Source: an uncultured Lachnospiraceae bacterium (GTDB lineage Bacteria > Bacillota > Clostridia > Lachnospirales > Lachnospiraceae). Taken from it: a DNA stretch of 64,000 nucleotides. Position 1 is the first letter of the stretch. Each line of letters opens with the position of its first letter. The position numbers and the translations under genes were made by a program. Positions 8,546 through 17,835 of this stretch are shown in pieces. The notes under the pieces were generated by a model. It searched no databases and was not told the DNA's origin. It saw nothing but the letters and a program-made list of their open reading frames with translations. The stretch lies in NCBI GenBank assembly GCA_902773435.1, contig CACYEN010000131.1:1-64000 (forward strand), written 5' to 3'.

Positions 8546-9241
8546 TCAGACGGTGACGCGGGTCCCGTCGATCACGCCCCTGGCCGCGTTCACGATGCTG
8601 TTCTCCCCGTCGAGCGCGAACACAAGCATGGGTATCCTGTTCTCGAGCGCGAGCACCGACGCCGCGCCGTCCACGACCTGGAGCCCTCTCGCAACCACCT
8701 CACCGATCGATATCTCCCTGAATTTCTTCGCGTCCGGATTGACTCTCGGATCACTGTCATAGACACCGTCGACGGCCTTGGCGAGAAGGATCTCGTCCGC
8801 CTCCATCTCCACGGCGCGCAGGACCACTCCGGTGTCGGTCGAGAAATACGGATGACCGGTTCCCCCCGCGAAGAATACGACTGTCCCCTCCCTGAGGGCG
8901 CTCACCGCGCTGTCCTTGGAGAAGAGTTCCGTAAACGCTCCGACCTGGAACGGGGTCATCACCTTCGTCCTGATCCCGAGCGACCTCACGATCTCCGACA
9001 CGTAGATGCAGTTCATGACAGTCGCGAGCATTCCGATCTGGTCCGCCTTCGTCCTGTCGATCGCCTCCGACGATCTGCCCCGCCAGAAGTTCCCGCCCCC
9101 TATGACGATCGAGGTCTCAATTCCCTCGTCGACGATCTGCTTTATCTGCCTCGCGACGCCGAGCACGGTCTCCTCATCGAAGCCCTGCTTCTTCTCCCCC
9201 GCGAGGGCTTCTCCCGAGAGCTTCAGTAAAATGCGCCTCAT
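8546..9241 (-). CDS. pyrH: UMP kinase PyrH
   Basis: Phosphorylates UMP to UDP. It is an amino-acid-kinase fold protein, not a P-loop kinase. Visible blocks are LKLSGEALAG at the N-terminus, the glycine loop IGGGNFWRGR, RTKADQIGMLATVMN, FAGGTGHPYFSTDT and the DGVYDSDPR loop. The length of 231 aa is slightly short but normal for Gram-positives. The start ATG has a GGAGGAGG site 5 bases upstream. It is the first gene after the promoter at about 9272 and so probably heads the transcript that runs through frr, dxr, the dehydrogenase genes, cdsA and rseP. Confidence 0.97.
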   Translation of the reverse strand: MRRILLKLSGEALAGEKKQGFDEETVLGVARQIKQIVDEGIETSIVIGGGNFWRGRSSEAIDRTKADQIGMLATVMNCIYVSEIVRSLGIRTKVMTPFQVGAFTELFSKDSAVSALREGTVVFFAGGTGHPYFSTDTGVVLRAVEMEADEILLAKAVDGVYDSDPRVNPDAKKFREISIGEVVARGLQVVDGAASVLALENRIPMLVFALDGENSIVNAARGVIDGTRVTV

Positions 9242-9271
9242 TCAAGCCTCCTCCGTAACGAATTATCACCC

Positions 9272-9280
9272 ATTATACCA
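9272..9280 (-). promoter_or_regulatory. extended -10 promoter for pyrH operon
   Basis: Read on the minus strand this is TGGTATAAT, a perfect -10 box with the TG extension, about 30 bases upstream of the pyrH start. No good -35 lies 16-18 bases away, which fits an extended -10 promoter. It sits between the nrdR terminator and pyrH, so pyrH and all genes down to rseP can be expressed independently of ftsZ-nrdR. Confidence 0.7.
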
Positions 9281-9301
9281 TAAGTCGCCGTAGATGTGTG
9301 C

Positions 9302-9332
9302 AAAAAGAGACCGCCTGCCGAAGCAGGCGGTC
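9302..9332 (-). terminator. intrinsic terminator after nrdR
   Basis: A perfect 10-bp stem (GACCGCCTGC / GCAGGCGGTC) with a TTCG tetraloop is followed on the minus strand by TCTTTTTG. It lies 35-65 bases downstream of the nrdR stop and closes the division-cluster transcript. Confidence 0.92.
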
Positions 9333-9366
9333 CCGTTGTTCTTCTGCGGTGTTGTATCCGGAAAAC

Positions 9367-9816
9367 TCACTGAAGAAACTTCTTCAGCTCCTCCATGAAC
9401 GTCTCGACATCTTTAAACTCGCGGTACACGCTCGCGAACCTCACGTACGCAACGGGGTCAAGGTTCCTGACCCTGGAGATGACCATCTCACCGATCCGCT
9501 CGCTCGGGATCTCCCTCTCCCCGCTGTTGTAGATCTCCGTCTCGACCGAATCGACGAGGTCGTGGATCTGCTGGGCGGAGACAGGTCTCTTGTGGCAGGC
9601 CCGGAGGACACCGGATTCTATCTTGGAGCGATCGTACAGCTCCCTGTTCTTATCTTTCTTGATGACAACCAGCGGGACAGTCTCGACGCGCTCATAGGAA
9701 GTGAAGCGCTTCCCGCACACGTCGCAGACCCGTCTGCGCCGGATCGAGGAATTGTCGTCGACAGGCCTCGAATCCACGACGCGGGTGTCCTGGTTGCCGC
9801 AGTAAGGACATTTCAT
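9367..9816 (-). CDS. nrdR: ribonucleotide reductase repressor NrdR
   Basis: Zinc-ribbon and ATP-cone repressor of ribonucleotide reductase genes; it senses ATP/dATP. The zinc cysteines are Cys3, Cys6, Cys31 and Cys34 (MKCPYCGN ... VCDVCGKRF). The ATP-cone follows at about 49-139 (VVIKKDKNRELYDRSKI). The length of 149 aa is standard. The start overlaps the ftsZ stop by one base (TGATG), so it is co-translated with ftsZ. A terminator follows. I did not find an NrdR box upstream of any gene in this window. Confidence 0.97.
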   Translation of the reverse strand: MKCPYCGNQDTRVVDSRPVDDNSSIRRRRVCDVCGKRFTSYERVETVPLVVIKKDKNRELYDRSKIESGVLRACHKRPVSAQQIHDLVDSVETEIYNSGEREIPSERIGEMVISRVRNLDPVAYVRFASVYREFKDVETFMEELKKFLQ

Positions 9817-10994
9817 CAGCGGCCCCTGTTCTTAAGGAAATCCGGAATCTGGATATCTTTTCTGTCTACCGCGCTCGGAACCTTCGGCTGCTGCAGCGAC
9901 ATCGGAGCGGTCTGAGCTCTCGGCGCCGTCTGGGTGGTAAAGCCGGGGGCCGTGAAGGAGCGGAACGTCGGGGTTCCTGTGAAAGCCTGATTGCGGTCCC
10001 TTCCCCTCTGGGAAGCGCCCTGTTCCTCTTTCGCCTTCTTGTCCCCGTCCTGGAGCCCCGTTGCGATCACGGTGATCCTGCACATATCGACCTCGGAGTC
10101 GTCGTACATGGCTCCGAAGATGATGTTCGCCTCATCCCCGACCATCTGCTGGACATAACTCGCCGCGTCGTTCGCGTCCATGAGGGAGATATCGCCGCGG
10201 ATATTGATGATGACGTTGCGCGCGCCCTGGATCGACGTCTCGAGCAGCGGACTCTCGACGGCCTGCTGTACCGCTTCAAGCGCCTTGTCGTCGCCCTTGG
10301 CTTCTCCGATACCGATGTGGGCAATTCCGCCGTTCGTCATGACGGTCTGTACGTCCGCGAAGTCCAGGTTGATCAGCGCGGGCTGATTGATCAGGTCCGT
10401 GATGCCCTGAACCGCCTGCTGAAGGACTTCATCCGCCTTCCTCAGGGCTTCCGGCATCGTCGTTCTTCTGTCGACGATCTCGAGGAGCCTGTCATTCGGG
10501 ATCACGATCAGGGTATCGACGCTCTGCTGCAGTCTTTCAATTCCCCGAAGGGCGTTCTCCATGCGCTTGTTCGCCTCAAAGCGGAACGGCTTTGTCACGA
10601 CGCCAACCGTAAGGCAGCCGAGCTCCTTCGCGATATTCGCGACGACGGGGGCTCCGCCTGTGCCGGTTCCGCCTCCCATGCCGCATGTCACGAACACCAT
10701 GTCAGCTCCAGACAGAGTCTGCTTGATCTCCTCGGAACTCTCAGTGGCTGCCTGTTCGCCGATCTCCGGCTTCGCTCCGGCGCCAAGTCCCTTGGTAACC
10801 TTCTCACCGATCTGCACAATCGTCGGGGCCTTGCACATAGAGAGCGCCTGCTTATCGGTATTGACGCCAACGAATTCAACTCCGCCTATGGACTCGTCGA
10901 CCATGCGGTTAACCGCATTGTTGCCCGCGCCGCCGACACCGACTACTATAATTCGAGCCTCGGATTCAAGCTCGTTGGAAGTAATCTCTAACAA
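9816..10994 (-). CDS. ftsZ: cell division GTPase FtsZ (TTG start)
   Basis: Tubulin-like GTPase that polymerises into the division ring. The nucleotide loop [12 protein letters not shown], the N-terminal [14 protein letters not shown] and the synergy region are all present. After a glutamine/threonine-rich linker the conserved tail [10 protein letters not shown] should bind SepF/FtsA-type partners. I place the start at TTG 10994: AAGGAGG sits 5 bases upstream, and the result [16 protein letters not shown] matches the usual FtsZ N-terminus. The ATG eight codons upstream would bury that ribosome site in coding sequence. Promoter-like boxes lie at 11075-11103. ftsQ ends 140 bases upstream. Confidence 0.96.
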   Translation of the reverse strand: MLEITSNELESEARIIVVGVGGAGNNAVNRMVDESIGGVEFVGVNTDKQALSMCKAPTIVQIGEKVTKGLGAGAKPEIGEQAATESSEEIKQTLSGADMVFVTCGMGGGTGTGGAPVVANIAKELGCLTVGVVTKPFRFEANKRMENALRGIERLQQSVDTLIVIPNDRLLEIVDRRTTMPEALRKADEVLQQAVQGITDLINQPALINLDFADVQTVMTNGGIAHIGIGEAKGDDKALEAVQQAVESPLLETSIQGARNVIINIRGDISLMDANDAASYVQQMVGDEANIIFGAMYDDSEVDMCRITVIATGLQDGDKKAKEEQGASQRGRDRNQAFTGTPTFRSFTAPGFTTQTAPRAQTAPMSLQQPKVPSAVDRKDIQIPDFLKNRGR

Positions 10995-11074
10995 AATGTC
11001 CTCCTTCTTCCGCTGCATGGAACCAAAAACATGTATATAATCGCATGCATCGCATACTTAGTCAATATAAATAA

Positions 11075-11103
11075 ATGATATAGTGTTTATGCCCTTTTAT
11101 CAA
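11075..11103 (-). promoter_or_regulatory. candidate sigma-A promoter for ftsZ-nrdR
   Basis: On the minus strand TTGATA, a 17-base spacer, then TATCAT, in the AT-rich gap between ftsQ and ftsZ (about 80 bases upstream of the ftsZ start). A second weaker TTGACT box lies at 11060-11065. Such a promoter would let ftsZ be boosted independently of the mraZ promoter. Confidence 0.6.
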
Positions 11104-11134
11104 GTTTTATTTTTAAATTTTGGCCGGACCCCCG

Positions 11135-11881
11135 TCATGAGGGGTCAAATACAAGGCCGCTCTGGGACCCGTCATAGGTCTCCAGGTGCAGCGTTCCCCT
11201 GTAGCCTGACCGGAGCGCCCTGATCACGCCCGAGAGCTCTTTCAGCCGCATCTCCAGTTTCTCGCCGCTTCCCATGAGGACCGAAACATCTCCGTACCTG
11301 AGCGTCATGCTGCCGTCCTCCCCGAAGACGACGGAGTCCGGGATCATCTCCTTCTGAACCTCCGTCCTGTTCCTCAGCATACCCAGCATGGAACAGATCT
11401 TCAGGTTCGCGATGGGCAGCTGTTTCATGACCTCCGCCTCGGCCGTCAGAGGCAGGCCCTCCACGGGAGGGATCCCGTCGCCCGCGAACGCTTCGGCGCT
11501 CTCCGCGAGAATGCGGCCGGCCGAATCAAAATACAGCCAGCGGTCGTCCTTTCTGATTCTTCCCACAAACACCCGTTCCGTGACAGTCACCCTGATCCGC
11601 TCCCTGCTAAGGATGCTGACATCCAGCTTGTCGACGAATCCCGCCTCCTCGATCTTCCTCCCGTTGTTCATGAGCGCCGTGAGGATCGTGTTGCCCAGCA
11701 CGGGACGCTCGAGCAGGAGCTCCGTGATCTCACCCGGGGCATTGTGCAGGTTTCCGGAGACGATCACCGTCTTAAGCCGGAAAACCAGAAAGAAAGCCCC
11801 GAAAAGGAGAAGCAGGAGGAGGACTGTGAGAATTGCCCTCCGCGCGCGGGCGGCCGCTCTCTTAGATCTCTTTCGTGACAT
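11135..11881 (-). CDS. ftsQ: cell division protein FtsQ/DivIB
   Basis: Bitopic divisome protein. It has a short, very basic cytoplasmic head (MSRKRSKRAAARARR), one membrane helix at about 16-35 (ILTVLLLLLLFGAFFLVF) and an extracytoplasmic POTRA domain starting at LKTVIVSGNLHNAPGEI. The rest is the beta-domain typical of FtsQ/DivIB (LSRERIRVTVTER, then WLYFDSAGRIL). At 248 aa it is a normal Gram-positive size. It overlaps the end of murD by 20 bases. In many relatives ftsW and murG lie between murD and ftsQ; they are absent here. Confidence 0.9.
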   Translation of the reverse strand: MSRKRSKRAAARARRAILTVLLLLLLFGAFFLVFRLKTVIVSGNLHNAPGEITELLLERPVLGNTILTALMNNGRKIEEAGFVDKLDVSILSRERIRVTVTERVFVGRIRKDDRWLYFDSAGRILAESAEAFAGDGIPPVEGLPLTAEAEVMKQLPIANLKICSMLGMLRNRTEVQKEMIPDSVVFGEDGSMTLRYGDVSVLMGSGEKLEMRLKELSGVIRALRSGYRGTLHLETYDGSQSGLVFDPS

Positions 11882-13226
11882 ACTCCCTGAATACTTCTCC
11901 CCTCACCTCGTAATTCGGAAATTCCCCCCACGACGCGCAGGCCGGCGACAGCAGAACCGCGTCCCCGGGTTCCGCGTGGTCGCGGCAGTAATCCATCGCC
12001 TCCCTCATCGTCTCCACGACGACGATATCGTCCTCAGGGAAACCGCACCGGAGCGCCGTATCCCTGATGTCAAAGCGGGTCGTGCCCTCCAGGACGAGCT
12101 TCTTCACCCGGTTCCCGAAAGAACGGATCCAGTCCGAGTAGTCCGACTTCTTGTCGTAGCCCCCGGCGATCAGGAATGTCGGCCGCTTCATGGAGAGAAT
12201 TCCCTTCACGGCCGCGTCGGGATTCGTCCCTTTCGAGTCGTTGTACCAGATCACGCCGTTCTTCTCGTCGATGTACTCTATGCGGTGGGCAACCGGCCTG
12301 AAATTCCTGCACACGTCGGCGATCACCTGAAGCGGGACGCCGGCGGACAGGGCCATCGCGGCGGCTGCCATGACATTTTCATAGTTGTGCACGCCGATGA
12401 GCTTCAGGTCATTCACGTCGAGGAGAATCTCCTCCCCGCCCCCTCTCCTCACCACGATCAGGTCGCCCCTGAGGAAGATGCCCTCCGGAAGCTCCTCTTC
12501 AGAGGAAAACCAGAAGACCGACGCGGGACACGCCTTCCCGAATTCCCGGAGCACCGGGTCCAGGTGGTTGAGGACGCACGTGCAGGAGCGATCCTGGTTG
12601 AGCGTGATCATCTCCTTGACCCTGATGTATTCCTCCATGGTGTGATGCCTGTTCAGGTGGTCCTCCGTGATATTGAGGATCGCGGAGACTTCGGGCCTGA
12701 AGTCGCAGATTGTCTCGAGCTGGAAGCTGGAGATCTCGGCGACCACGCAGGAATTCGCGTTGGTTTTCGCCGCGGCGCCGGTGTAGGCGTTTCCGATATT
12801 TCCGACGACGAAGACATCGGGGACATACGCCTTCATGATCTCTCCGAGAAGCGCGGTCGTCGTCGTCTTTCCGTTCGTCCCGGTGATGGCGAGGATCCGG
12901 CCCTTTCCGACCTGGTATCCGAGCTCGATCTCCCCGATGATGGGGATTCCTGCCTCCCTGATCCTGACAACCCCCGGTACGTCACACGGCACGCCGGGAC
13001 TCAGGACGGCGAGATCCAGCGACCTGATGAGTTCGTCGCTGAGCGGGCCGCAGACCGCCTCGGTCTTCTCCGGCTCTGCGAGCCCCTGTTTCATCGCCCC
13101 GGGATCCTCGTACACCTTCTCGTCGTAGAGAACGGGTCGGGCGCCGATCTCGCTCAGCAGGCCGCAGGCTCCGATCCCGCTCTTTCCAGCCCCGTATACC
13201 AGTACTCTCCTGTCCCTGAATTCCAT
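11862..13226 (-). CDS. murD: UDP-N-acetylmuramoylalanine-D-glutamate ligase MurD
   Basis: Cytoplasmic ATP-dependent ligase that adds D-glutamate to UDP-MurNAc-L-Ala. The N-terminal Rossmann domain (VLVYGAGKSGIGAC), the ATP loop TGTNGKTTTTALLG, ISSFQLE, the NITEDHLNRH block and DSKGTNPDA are all visible. The ATG at 13226 gives MEFRDRRVLVYG, matching family N-termini, with GGGGAG 8 bases upstream. A further ATG at 13250 would add eight residues. It is 49 bases after mraY. Confidence 0.97.
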   Translation of the reverse strand: MEFRDRRVLVYGAGKSGIGACGLLSEIGARPVLYDEKVYEDPGAMKQGLAEPEKTEAVCGPLSDELIRSLDLAVLSPGVPCDVPGVVRIREAGIPIIGEIELGYQVGKGRILAITGTNGKTTTTALLGEIMKAYVPDVFVVGNIGNAYTGAAAKTNANSCVVAEISSFQLETICDFRPEVSAILNITEDHLNRHHTMEEYIRVKEMITLNQDRSCTCVLNHLDPVLREFGKACPASVFWFSSEEELPEGIFLRGDLIVVRRGGGEEILLDVNDLKLIGVHNYENVMAAAAMALSAGVPLQVIADVCRNFRPVAHRIEYIDEKNGVIWYNDSKGTNPDAAVKGILSMKRPTFLIAGGYDKKSDYSDWIRSFGNRVKKLVLEGTTRFDIRDTALRCGFPEDDIVVVETMREAMDYCRDHAEPGDAVLLSPACASWGEFPNYEVRGEVFREYVTKEI

Positions 13227-13275
13227 GATGTTATCTCCCCTATCCGTCATTTCCTGTCTCCGTCTCCTCCGGACC

Positions 13276-14241
13276 TCACATCGCCAGAAGGCCGACCAGC
13301 GCCGCGATGCCGGTGATCACGGTGAACACGGCGACAATTCTGGTCTCGGACCAGCCGCTCTTCTCAAAGTGGTGGTGGATCGGCGTCATCTTAAAGATGC
13401 GCTTTCCGTGGGTAGCCTTGAAATAGGTCACCTGGATCATAACCGAAAGAATCTCCGCGAGATAGATGATGCCGATGATCAGTATGAAGAGGGGCATGCG
13501 GAGGGCGTAGGCCATTCCCGCGACAAATCCACCGAGAGCGAGGGAGCCTGTATCTCCCATGAACACTTTCGCGGGATAGGCGTTGTAGATGAGGAATCCC
13601 ATCAGCGCCCCCATGACGGCGCCGGCAACGGGCTCGGTCCGCGCGCCGAGGAAGAACGAGGCCGCGGCGAAGAACAGCGCCGCGACAATCGTCACTGAGC
13701 TGGCGAGTCCGTCGACCCCGTCCGTGAAGTTCACCGCGTTCACCGTTCCGAGCACGGCGAAAAACAGAAGGGGAACGGCGAAGAAGCCTATATCAGCGGT
13801 CTTTCCGCCGGTGAACGGGATCATGATCTGAAGTCCCGCCCCGCCCTCTCTTACCATGAAGAAGCAGAAAACCGCGGTCACGGCAAATTCCAGGAGAAGC
13901 TTCTGCCACGCGATCAGGCCGTCCGAATTGTGCTTGACGACCTTCAGATAGTCGTCGAGAAAACCGATCACCCCGAACGAGGCCGTGAGAAAGAGCACGG
14001 GCCCGACCGCCGGGTACTTTGGAAGAAGCACAAGTGACGGGACGGCGATGGCCGCCAGGATCATGATGCCGCCCATCGTCGGCGTCCCGGCTTTCTTCAG
14101 GTGGCTCTCCATCCCGTACGTCCGCTCCGTCTGGCTCATCTTCAGCCGTAGAAGGGCCGGGATCACGACGGGGCCGAGTGCAGCCACAATCGCAAATGCC
14201 GAAAGAACGGACAGCGCAAATGATTTACCAAGCATCTTCAA
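13276..14241 (-). CDS. mraY: phospho-N-acetylmuramoyl-pentapeptide transferase MraY
   Basis: Polytopic membrane enzyme that loads phospho-MurNAc-pentapeptide onto undecaprenyl phosphate to make lipid I. The family blocks are present: GTPTMGGIM, FLDDYLK, NFTDGVDGLA with its catalytic aspartates, FMGDTGSLALGG, and the C-terminal HHHFEKSGWSE. There are about ten hydrophobic segments in 321 aa, the normal size. The ATG has an AGGAGAGG site. It begins 11 bases after the penicillin-binding protein gene. Confidence 0.97.
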   Translation of the reverse strand: MKMLGKSFALSVLSAFAIVAALGPVVIPALLRLKMSQTERTYGMESHLKKAGTPTMGGIMILAAIAVPSLVLLPKYPAVGPVLFLTASFGVIGFLDDYLKVVKHNSDGLIAWQKLLLEFAVTAVFCFFMVREGGAGLQIMIPFTGGKTADIGFFAVPLLFFAVLGTVNAVNFTDGVDGLASSVTIVAALFFAAASFFLGARTEPVAGAVMGALMGFLIYNAYPAKVFMGDTGSLALGGFVAGMAYALRMPLFILIIGIIYLAEILSVMIQVTYFKATHGKRIFKMTPIHHHFEKSGWSETRIVAVFTVITGIAALVGLLAM

Positions 14242-14252
14242 AACCTCTCCTG

Positions 14253-16331
14253 TCAGTATTCTTCTATGCCGGCTTCCTCATTGGTATACCCGTCTTCTTC
14301 GCGGGTATTGCCGCCGGCAGTGTTCTCCTCGTCTTCGGCGCCCTGCGGCTCGGGGACATTGGTGTCCGCGACCGTATCTGCGTCCTCCTCCCCGGTCGGA
14401 TTGTCAAAATCCCTCATGAGATAGGAGTTCTCAGGGTTCGACGCCTCGTCCGGGTAGATATTCATATACGGAAGGATCTGCATCAGGATGTCCCTTGCGA
14501 TCCACTGCGGGTAGCGGTTGTCCGCCTGCTCCTCGACGTTCGGTTCATCGACGACGCAGTAGATCACGACCTGAGGGTCCTCAAAGGGGACGAATCCGAT
14601 AAATGACACCAGGTACTTTCCGTTTCCGCGCGGAATCTTCTGGGCCGTTCCGGTCTTTCCGCCCATCGAGTACCCGTCCACCTTTGCGTAACGGGAGGTG
14701 CCCCTGTCCACGCTGGCCTTCATCGCGGACCTGATAAACTCCGAGACGTCCGGTGACACCGTCTGCTTCATGATCACGCTGTCAAACGATTTTCTCGTAT
14801 TGCCCGCGGAGTCGAGCACGCTGCTGACCACATGGGGGCGGTAATAATTCCCGCCGTTTACGATGGAGCTGATCGCGGCGGCTTCCTGCACCATCGTGCA
14901 GGTGAAACCCTGGCCGAACGACGCCGTCGCGAGGTCCACCGACCCCATGGTGTCCGCCGCTCCGACGATTCCGGCAGCCTCCCCGGAGAGATCGATCCCG
15001 GTCCGGCTTCCGAAATTGAAGATCTTCTGGAAGCGCCCGAATTCCTCGACGCCGAGCCGGCTTCCGATCTGCATGAGTCCGTCGTTGCACGAGTTCTGGA
15101 TCACCTCGAGAAGGCTCTCCTCCCCGTGGCCTTCGGTCTCGGAACACTTGATCCTGATGCCGGAGACCGTCTCGTATCCGTCGCAGACAAACCGGTCATT
15201 CATCGAGACGGCGCCGGTCTCAAGGGCGGCGGATACCGTGACGGGCTTGAAGACGGAGCCGGGCTCGTAGGCGTCGGAGACGCAGAAATTCTTCCAGATC
15301 TCCTGGAGGTTGTCGGCCTGCTGTTTCGACGACATCGCCGCGATCTCGGACTCCGAGTAATAACCCGTGAGGTCCCTGGGGTTGTTCGGATCATAGCCCT
15401 CCGAAGTCGCCATCGCGAGAATCGCCCCACGCCCCGGGTCCATCACGACCACACCGATATTCTTCGCGGCCTCGTTCGAACCGAAGGGGCCGTTCCTGTA
15501 GACATCCTCAAAGCGGGCGATCGTATTCTCGACCGCGCTCTGGATATTGACGTCCAGCGTACTCTTGACCGCGTACCCGTCCACGGGCTCCACGATCGTC
15601 TGCTCGATCTGGGAATCAGATCCCCAGTAGCCGTACTTTCTTCCGTCGACGCCGCACAGGGTGTTGTTGTAGTAGCCCTCGATCCCCCAGTCCGCCTTGT
15701 CCGTGTCGTAGGTGAACCCGATGACCTCCCCGGCGAGCGGGCCGAGCGGATAAGTCCTGACGTACTCCTCCTCAAACCACACGCCGCGGACCCTCGCCCG
15801 CTCCTGTTTCTCCTCCTTCGTGAGGGAGTCCCTGTCGGTCCCCTCCCGGTAGTGGTCGAACGCCTGCTTCTCGTCGACCGTGATTCCCTTCCTGATGATC
15901 TGGTACTGGGAATTCTTCGTCTCCTCCGAGGTGAGCTTCTCCCTGACCATCCCTTCGTCGATCCCGAGGATATCCGTCAGTGCCTTTACCGTCGGCTCGA
16001 CGTAGCGGCCGTCCTGATAGTTGACGACGCTGCAGTCTAGGATCACGTTGTACCGCTTCTCCGAGGCTGCGAGCACCGTCCCGTTCCGGTCCAGGATATC
16101 CCCCCTCCTGTAGGCCATCACGATGGAGGAGTACTGCGACTGGGACCTGGCGAGAACCTGCCTCGTGTACTGCTGGCCCCTTGAGGCGTTAATATACGTC
16201 ATACGCATAAGAAGACAAATTAAAGCCAGCACGACCGCTACAAACAGCCCTGCCAGCTTTCTTCTCATAAGCGTATTCATTTTTCTATAACGTCCGGTAC
16301 TTTTTCTGCGGGTTGGTTTTGGATCGCTCAA
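14253..16331 (-). CDS. class B penicillin-binding protein (FtsI/SpoVD type)
   Basis: Septal peptidoglycan transpeptidase with a short basic head, a membrane helix at about 26-45, the PBP dimerisation domain (RGDILDRNG at 76-84) and the transpeptidase domain. The active-site motifs are Ser359-x-x-Lys362 (SVFK), Ser414-Cys-Asn416 and Lys559-Thr-Gly. No PASTA repeat follows. Instead the protein ends in a roughly 45-residue acidic tail (about 645-692). The apparent start is TTG at 16331, behind a GGGGG stretch; a later ATG at 16280 is possible. Its place between ftsL and mraY is the ftsI/spoVD position. Whether it serves division, sporulation or both cannot be told from sequence. Confidence 0.93.
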   Translation of the reverse strand: MSDPKPTRRKSTGRYRKMNTLMRRKLAGLFVAVVLALICLLMRMTYINASRGQQYTRQVLARSQSQYSSIVMAYRRGDILDRNGTVLAASEKRYNVILDCSVVNYQDGRYVEPTVKALTDILGIDEGMVREKLTSEETKNSQYQIIRKGITVDEKQAFDHYREGTDRDSLTKEEKQERARVRGVWFEEEYVRTYPLGPLAGEVIGFTYDTDKADWGIEGYYNNTLCGVDGRKYGYWGSDSQIEQTIVEPVDGYAVKSTLDVNIQSAVENTIARFEDVYRNGPFGSNEAAKNIGVVVMDPGRGAILAMATSEGYDPNNPRDLTGYYSESEIAAMSSKQQADNLQEIWKNFCVSDAYEPGSVFKPVTVSAALETGAVSMNDRFVCDGYETVSGIRIKCSETEGHGEESLLEVIQNSCNDGLMQIGSRLGVEEFGRFQKIFNFGSRTGIDLSGEAAGIVGAADTMGSVDLATASFGQGFTCTMVQEAAAISSIVNGGNYYRPHVVSSVLDSAGNTRKSFDSVIMKQTVSPDVSEFIRSAMKASVDRGTSRYAKVDGYSMGGKTGTAQKIPRGNGKYLVSFIGFVPFEDPQVVIYCVVDEPNVEEQADNRYPQWIARDILMQILPYMNIYPDEASNPENSYLMRDFDNPTGEEDADTVADTNVPEPQGAEDEENTAGGNTREEDGYTNEEAGIEEY

Positions 16332-16373
16332 AATAGCCCCCGGCTTATTTATTCCTGAAACGCAAGCCCCGGT

Positions 16374-16859
16374 TCAAGAAGCGGGGACGTCCCGGTATTG
16401 CCTTACAAAACAGCAGTCCTCCGTATTATACCACACGATCTGGTCTTCTGCCGCATATTTCATGCCCAATTTGTTGACGGCCGTCTCCCTGATATAATTC
16501 CAGTCCACGTCGTTGCTCACGGCCTCGAGCAGCGCGTCGTTCTCGCTCCTGAGCGTTGCGAGCTGTGATTCCAGTCTCTCGTTGGCCGACGCCTGCGCAG
16601 TCAGGGTCTCCTTCAGGTTCAGGTACCTGATGCACATCATCACCGTGGCGACCGAGATCACCGCGAGGAATAAGACGTAAGCCCGGTTGACGTTCTTTGC
16701 TTTGCTCCTGTTTCTTGCCACTGTCCGGCTGACCTTCCGCTCTCTCCCCAAAGAAACGGCCGGTTCCGGCACATAGGCGGATGTCCCGTCGACCCGGTAG
16801 TTGACGACGCCGTAATCCGATCTTCGATTTACCCTTCCAAGTTCGGTGCCGTCAGTCAT
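16374..16859 (-). CDS. ftsL: FtsL-like divisome protein
   Basis: Small bitopic protein assigned mainly by position between rsmH and the septal PBP. It has a basic cytoplasmic region of about 60 residues, one membrane helix (YVLFLAVISVATVMMCIRYL) and a coiled-coil segment rich in Leu and Glu (LKETLTAQASANERLESQLA). The end is a DivIC/FtsL-like stretch (WNYIRETAVNKLGMKYA). FtsL proteins are poorly conserved in sequence, so architecture carries the call. I use the ATG at 16859. A TTG at 16883 would overlap the end of rsmH, and neither start has an ideally spaced ribosome site. Confidence 0.8.
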   Translation of the reverse strand: MTDGTELGRVNRRSDYGVVNYRVDGTSAYVPEPAVSLGRERKVSRTVARNRSKAKNVNRAYVLFLAVISVATVMMCIRYLNLKETLTAQASANERLESQLATLRSENDALLEAVSNDVDWNYIRETAVNKLGMKYAAEDQIVWYNTEDCCFVRQYRDVPAS

Positions 16860-16863
16860 CGCG

Positions 16864-17805
16864 TCACGAAACCTTTCGTTCAAATACCCTGAGCTTCGCG
16901 CTCTTCGCCCTCGGGTTCTCCTCCGATTCCTTCTCTGAAGGAATGATCGGCTTTCGGGTCACAACCCTTCCCTTCGGCTTCTTTCCGCAGACGCAGATCG
17001 GAAAATCCGGCGGACAGGTACAGGGATTCTCGTTTTTCCTGAACGCATTCTTGACGATCCTGTCCTCGAGCGAATGGAATGTGATGACGGAAAGCCTGCC
17101 TCCGTCCCCGAGGAGATCGATCATCCCGTCCAGGGAATCCTCGAGCGCGGTGAGTTCTCCGTTCAGTTCAATCCTGATCGCCTGAAATGTCCGCTTTGCC
17201 GGATGTCCTCCGGTCTTCTGAAATTTCATCGGAATCGAGTCACGGATGATCCCGGCCAGCTCTGAAGTCGTCGTAATCTTCCCGCGGGCTCTTCTTCCAA
17301 CGATATTTCTCGCGATGTTCCTCGCGAACCGTTCCTCGCCGTAATCACGGATAATCCGGAACAGCTCTTCTTCTGTCTCTTCATTCACGATGTCTTCCGC
17401 CGTGCGCGTCTCCCTCCGGTCCATCCTCATATCCAGAGGTGCGTCCTGCATGTAGGAGAATCCCCGTGAGGCTTCATCCAGCTGGTAGGAGGAGACCCCG
17501 AGATCAAGGACGATTCCGTCCACCGGACCTGTCTCCAGGTCCCTCAGTATCTCCGGCATCTGACTGTAGTTGCCGCGCACGATCCTGACCACTCCCCCGT
17601 AGTCCCGCAGCCGCTCCCCGGCCGCCTGAATCGCCGCTTCGTCCCGGTCAATGCCTACCAGCAGGCCTCTGCCCGCAAGTCTTTTGGCAATCTCCAGCGA
17701 GTGTCCTCCTCCCCCCAGTGTGCCGTCCACATAGACGCCGCCGGGCCTGACCCGAAGGCTCTCAACCGTCTCATCCAGCAGAACAGATTTATGAACGAAT
17801 TCCAA
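16864..17805 (-). CDS. rsmH: 16S rRNA (cytosine-1402-N4) methyltransferase RsmH
   Basis: SAM-dependent methyltransferase (formerly MraW) that modifies C1402 of 16S rRNA. It starts [15 protein letters not shown], the family hallmark. It has the SAM motif [44 protein letters not shown] and the C-terminal [13 protein letters not shown]. The 313-aa length is typical. It follows mraZ by 30 bases, the usual first pair of the division cluster. Confidence 0.98.
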   Translation of the reverse strand: MEFVHKSVLLDETVESLRVRPGGVYVDGTLGGGGHSLEIAKRLAGRGLLVGIDRDEAAIQAAGERLRDYGGVVRIVRGNYSQMPEILRDLETGPVDGIVLDLGVSSYQLDEASRGFSYMQDAPLDMRMDRRETRTAEDIVNEETEEELFRIIRDYGEERFARNIARNIVGRRARGKITTTSELAGIIRDSIPMKFQKTGGHPAKRTFQAIRIELNGELTALEDSLDGMIDLLGDGGRLSVITFHSLEDRIVKNAFRKNENPCTCPPDFPICVCGKKPKGRVVTRKPIIPSEKESEENPRAKSAKLRVFERKVS

Positions 17806-17835
17806 GACTGATCCTCCCCATGTGCCCCGGTTCCC

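Noticed and set aside
11120..11150. GACCCC/GGGGTC hairpin over the ftsQ stop as a terminator
   Set aside because: Only 6 bp and no T-run; the ftsZ promoter explains the gap better.
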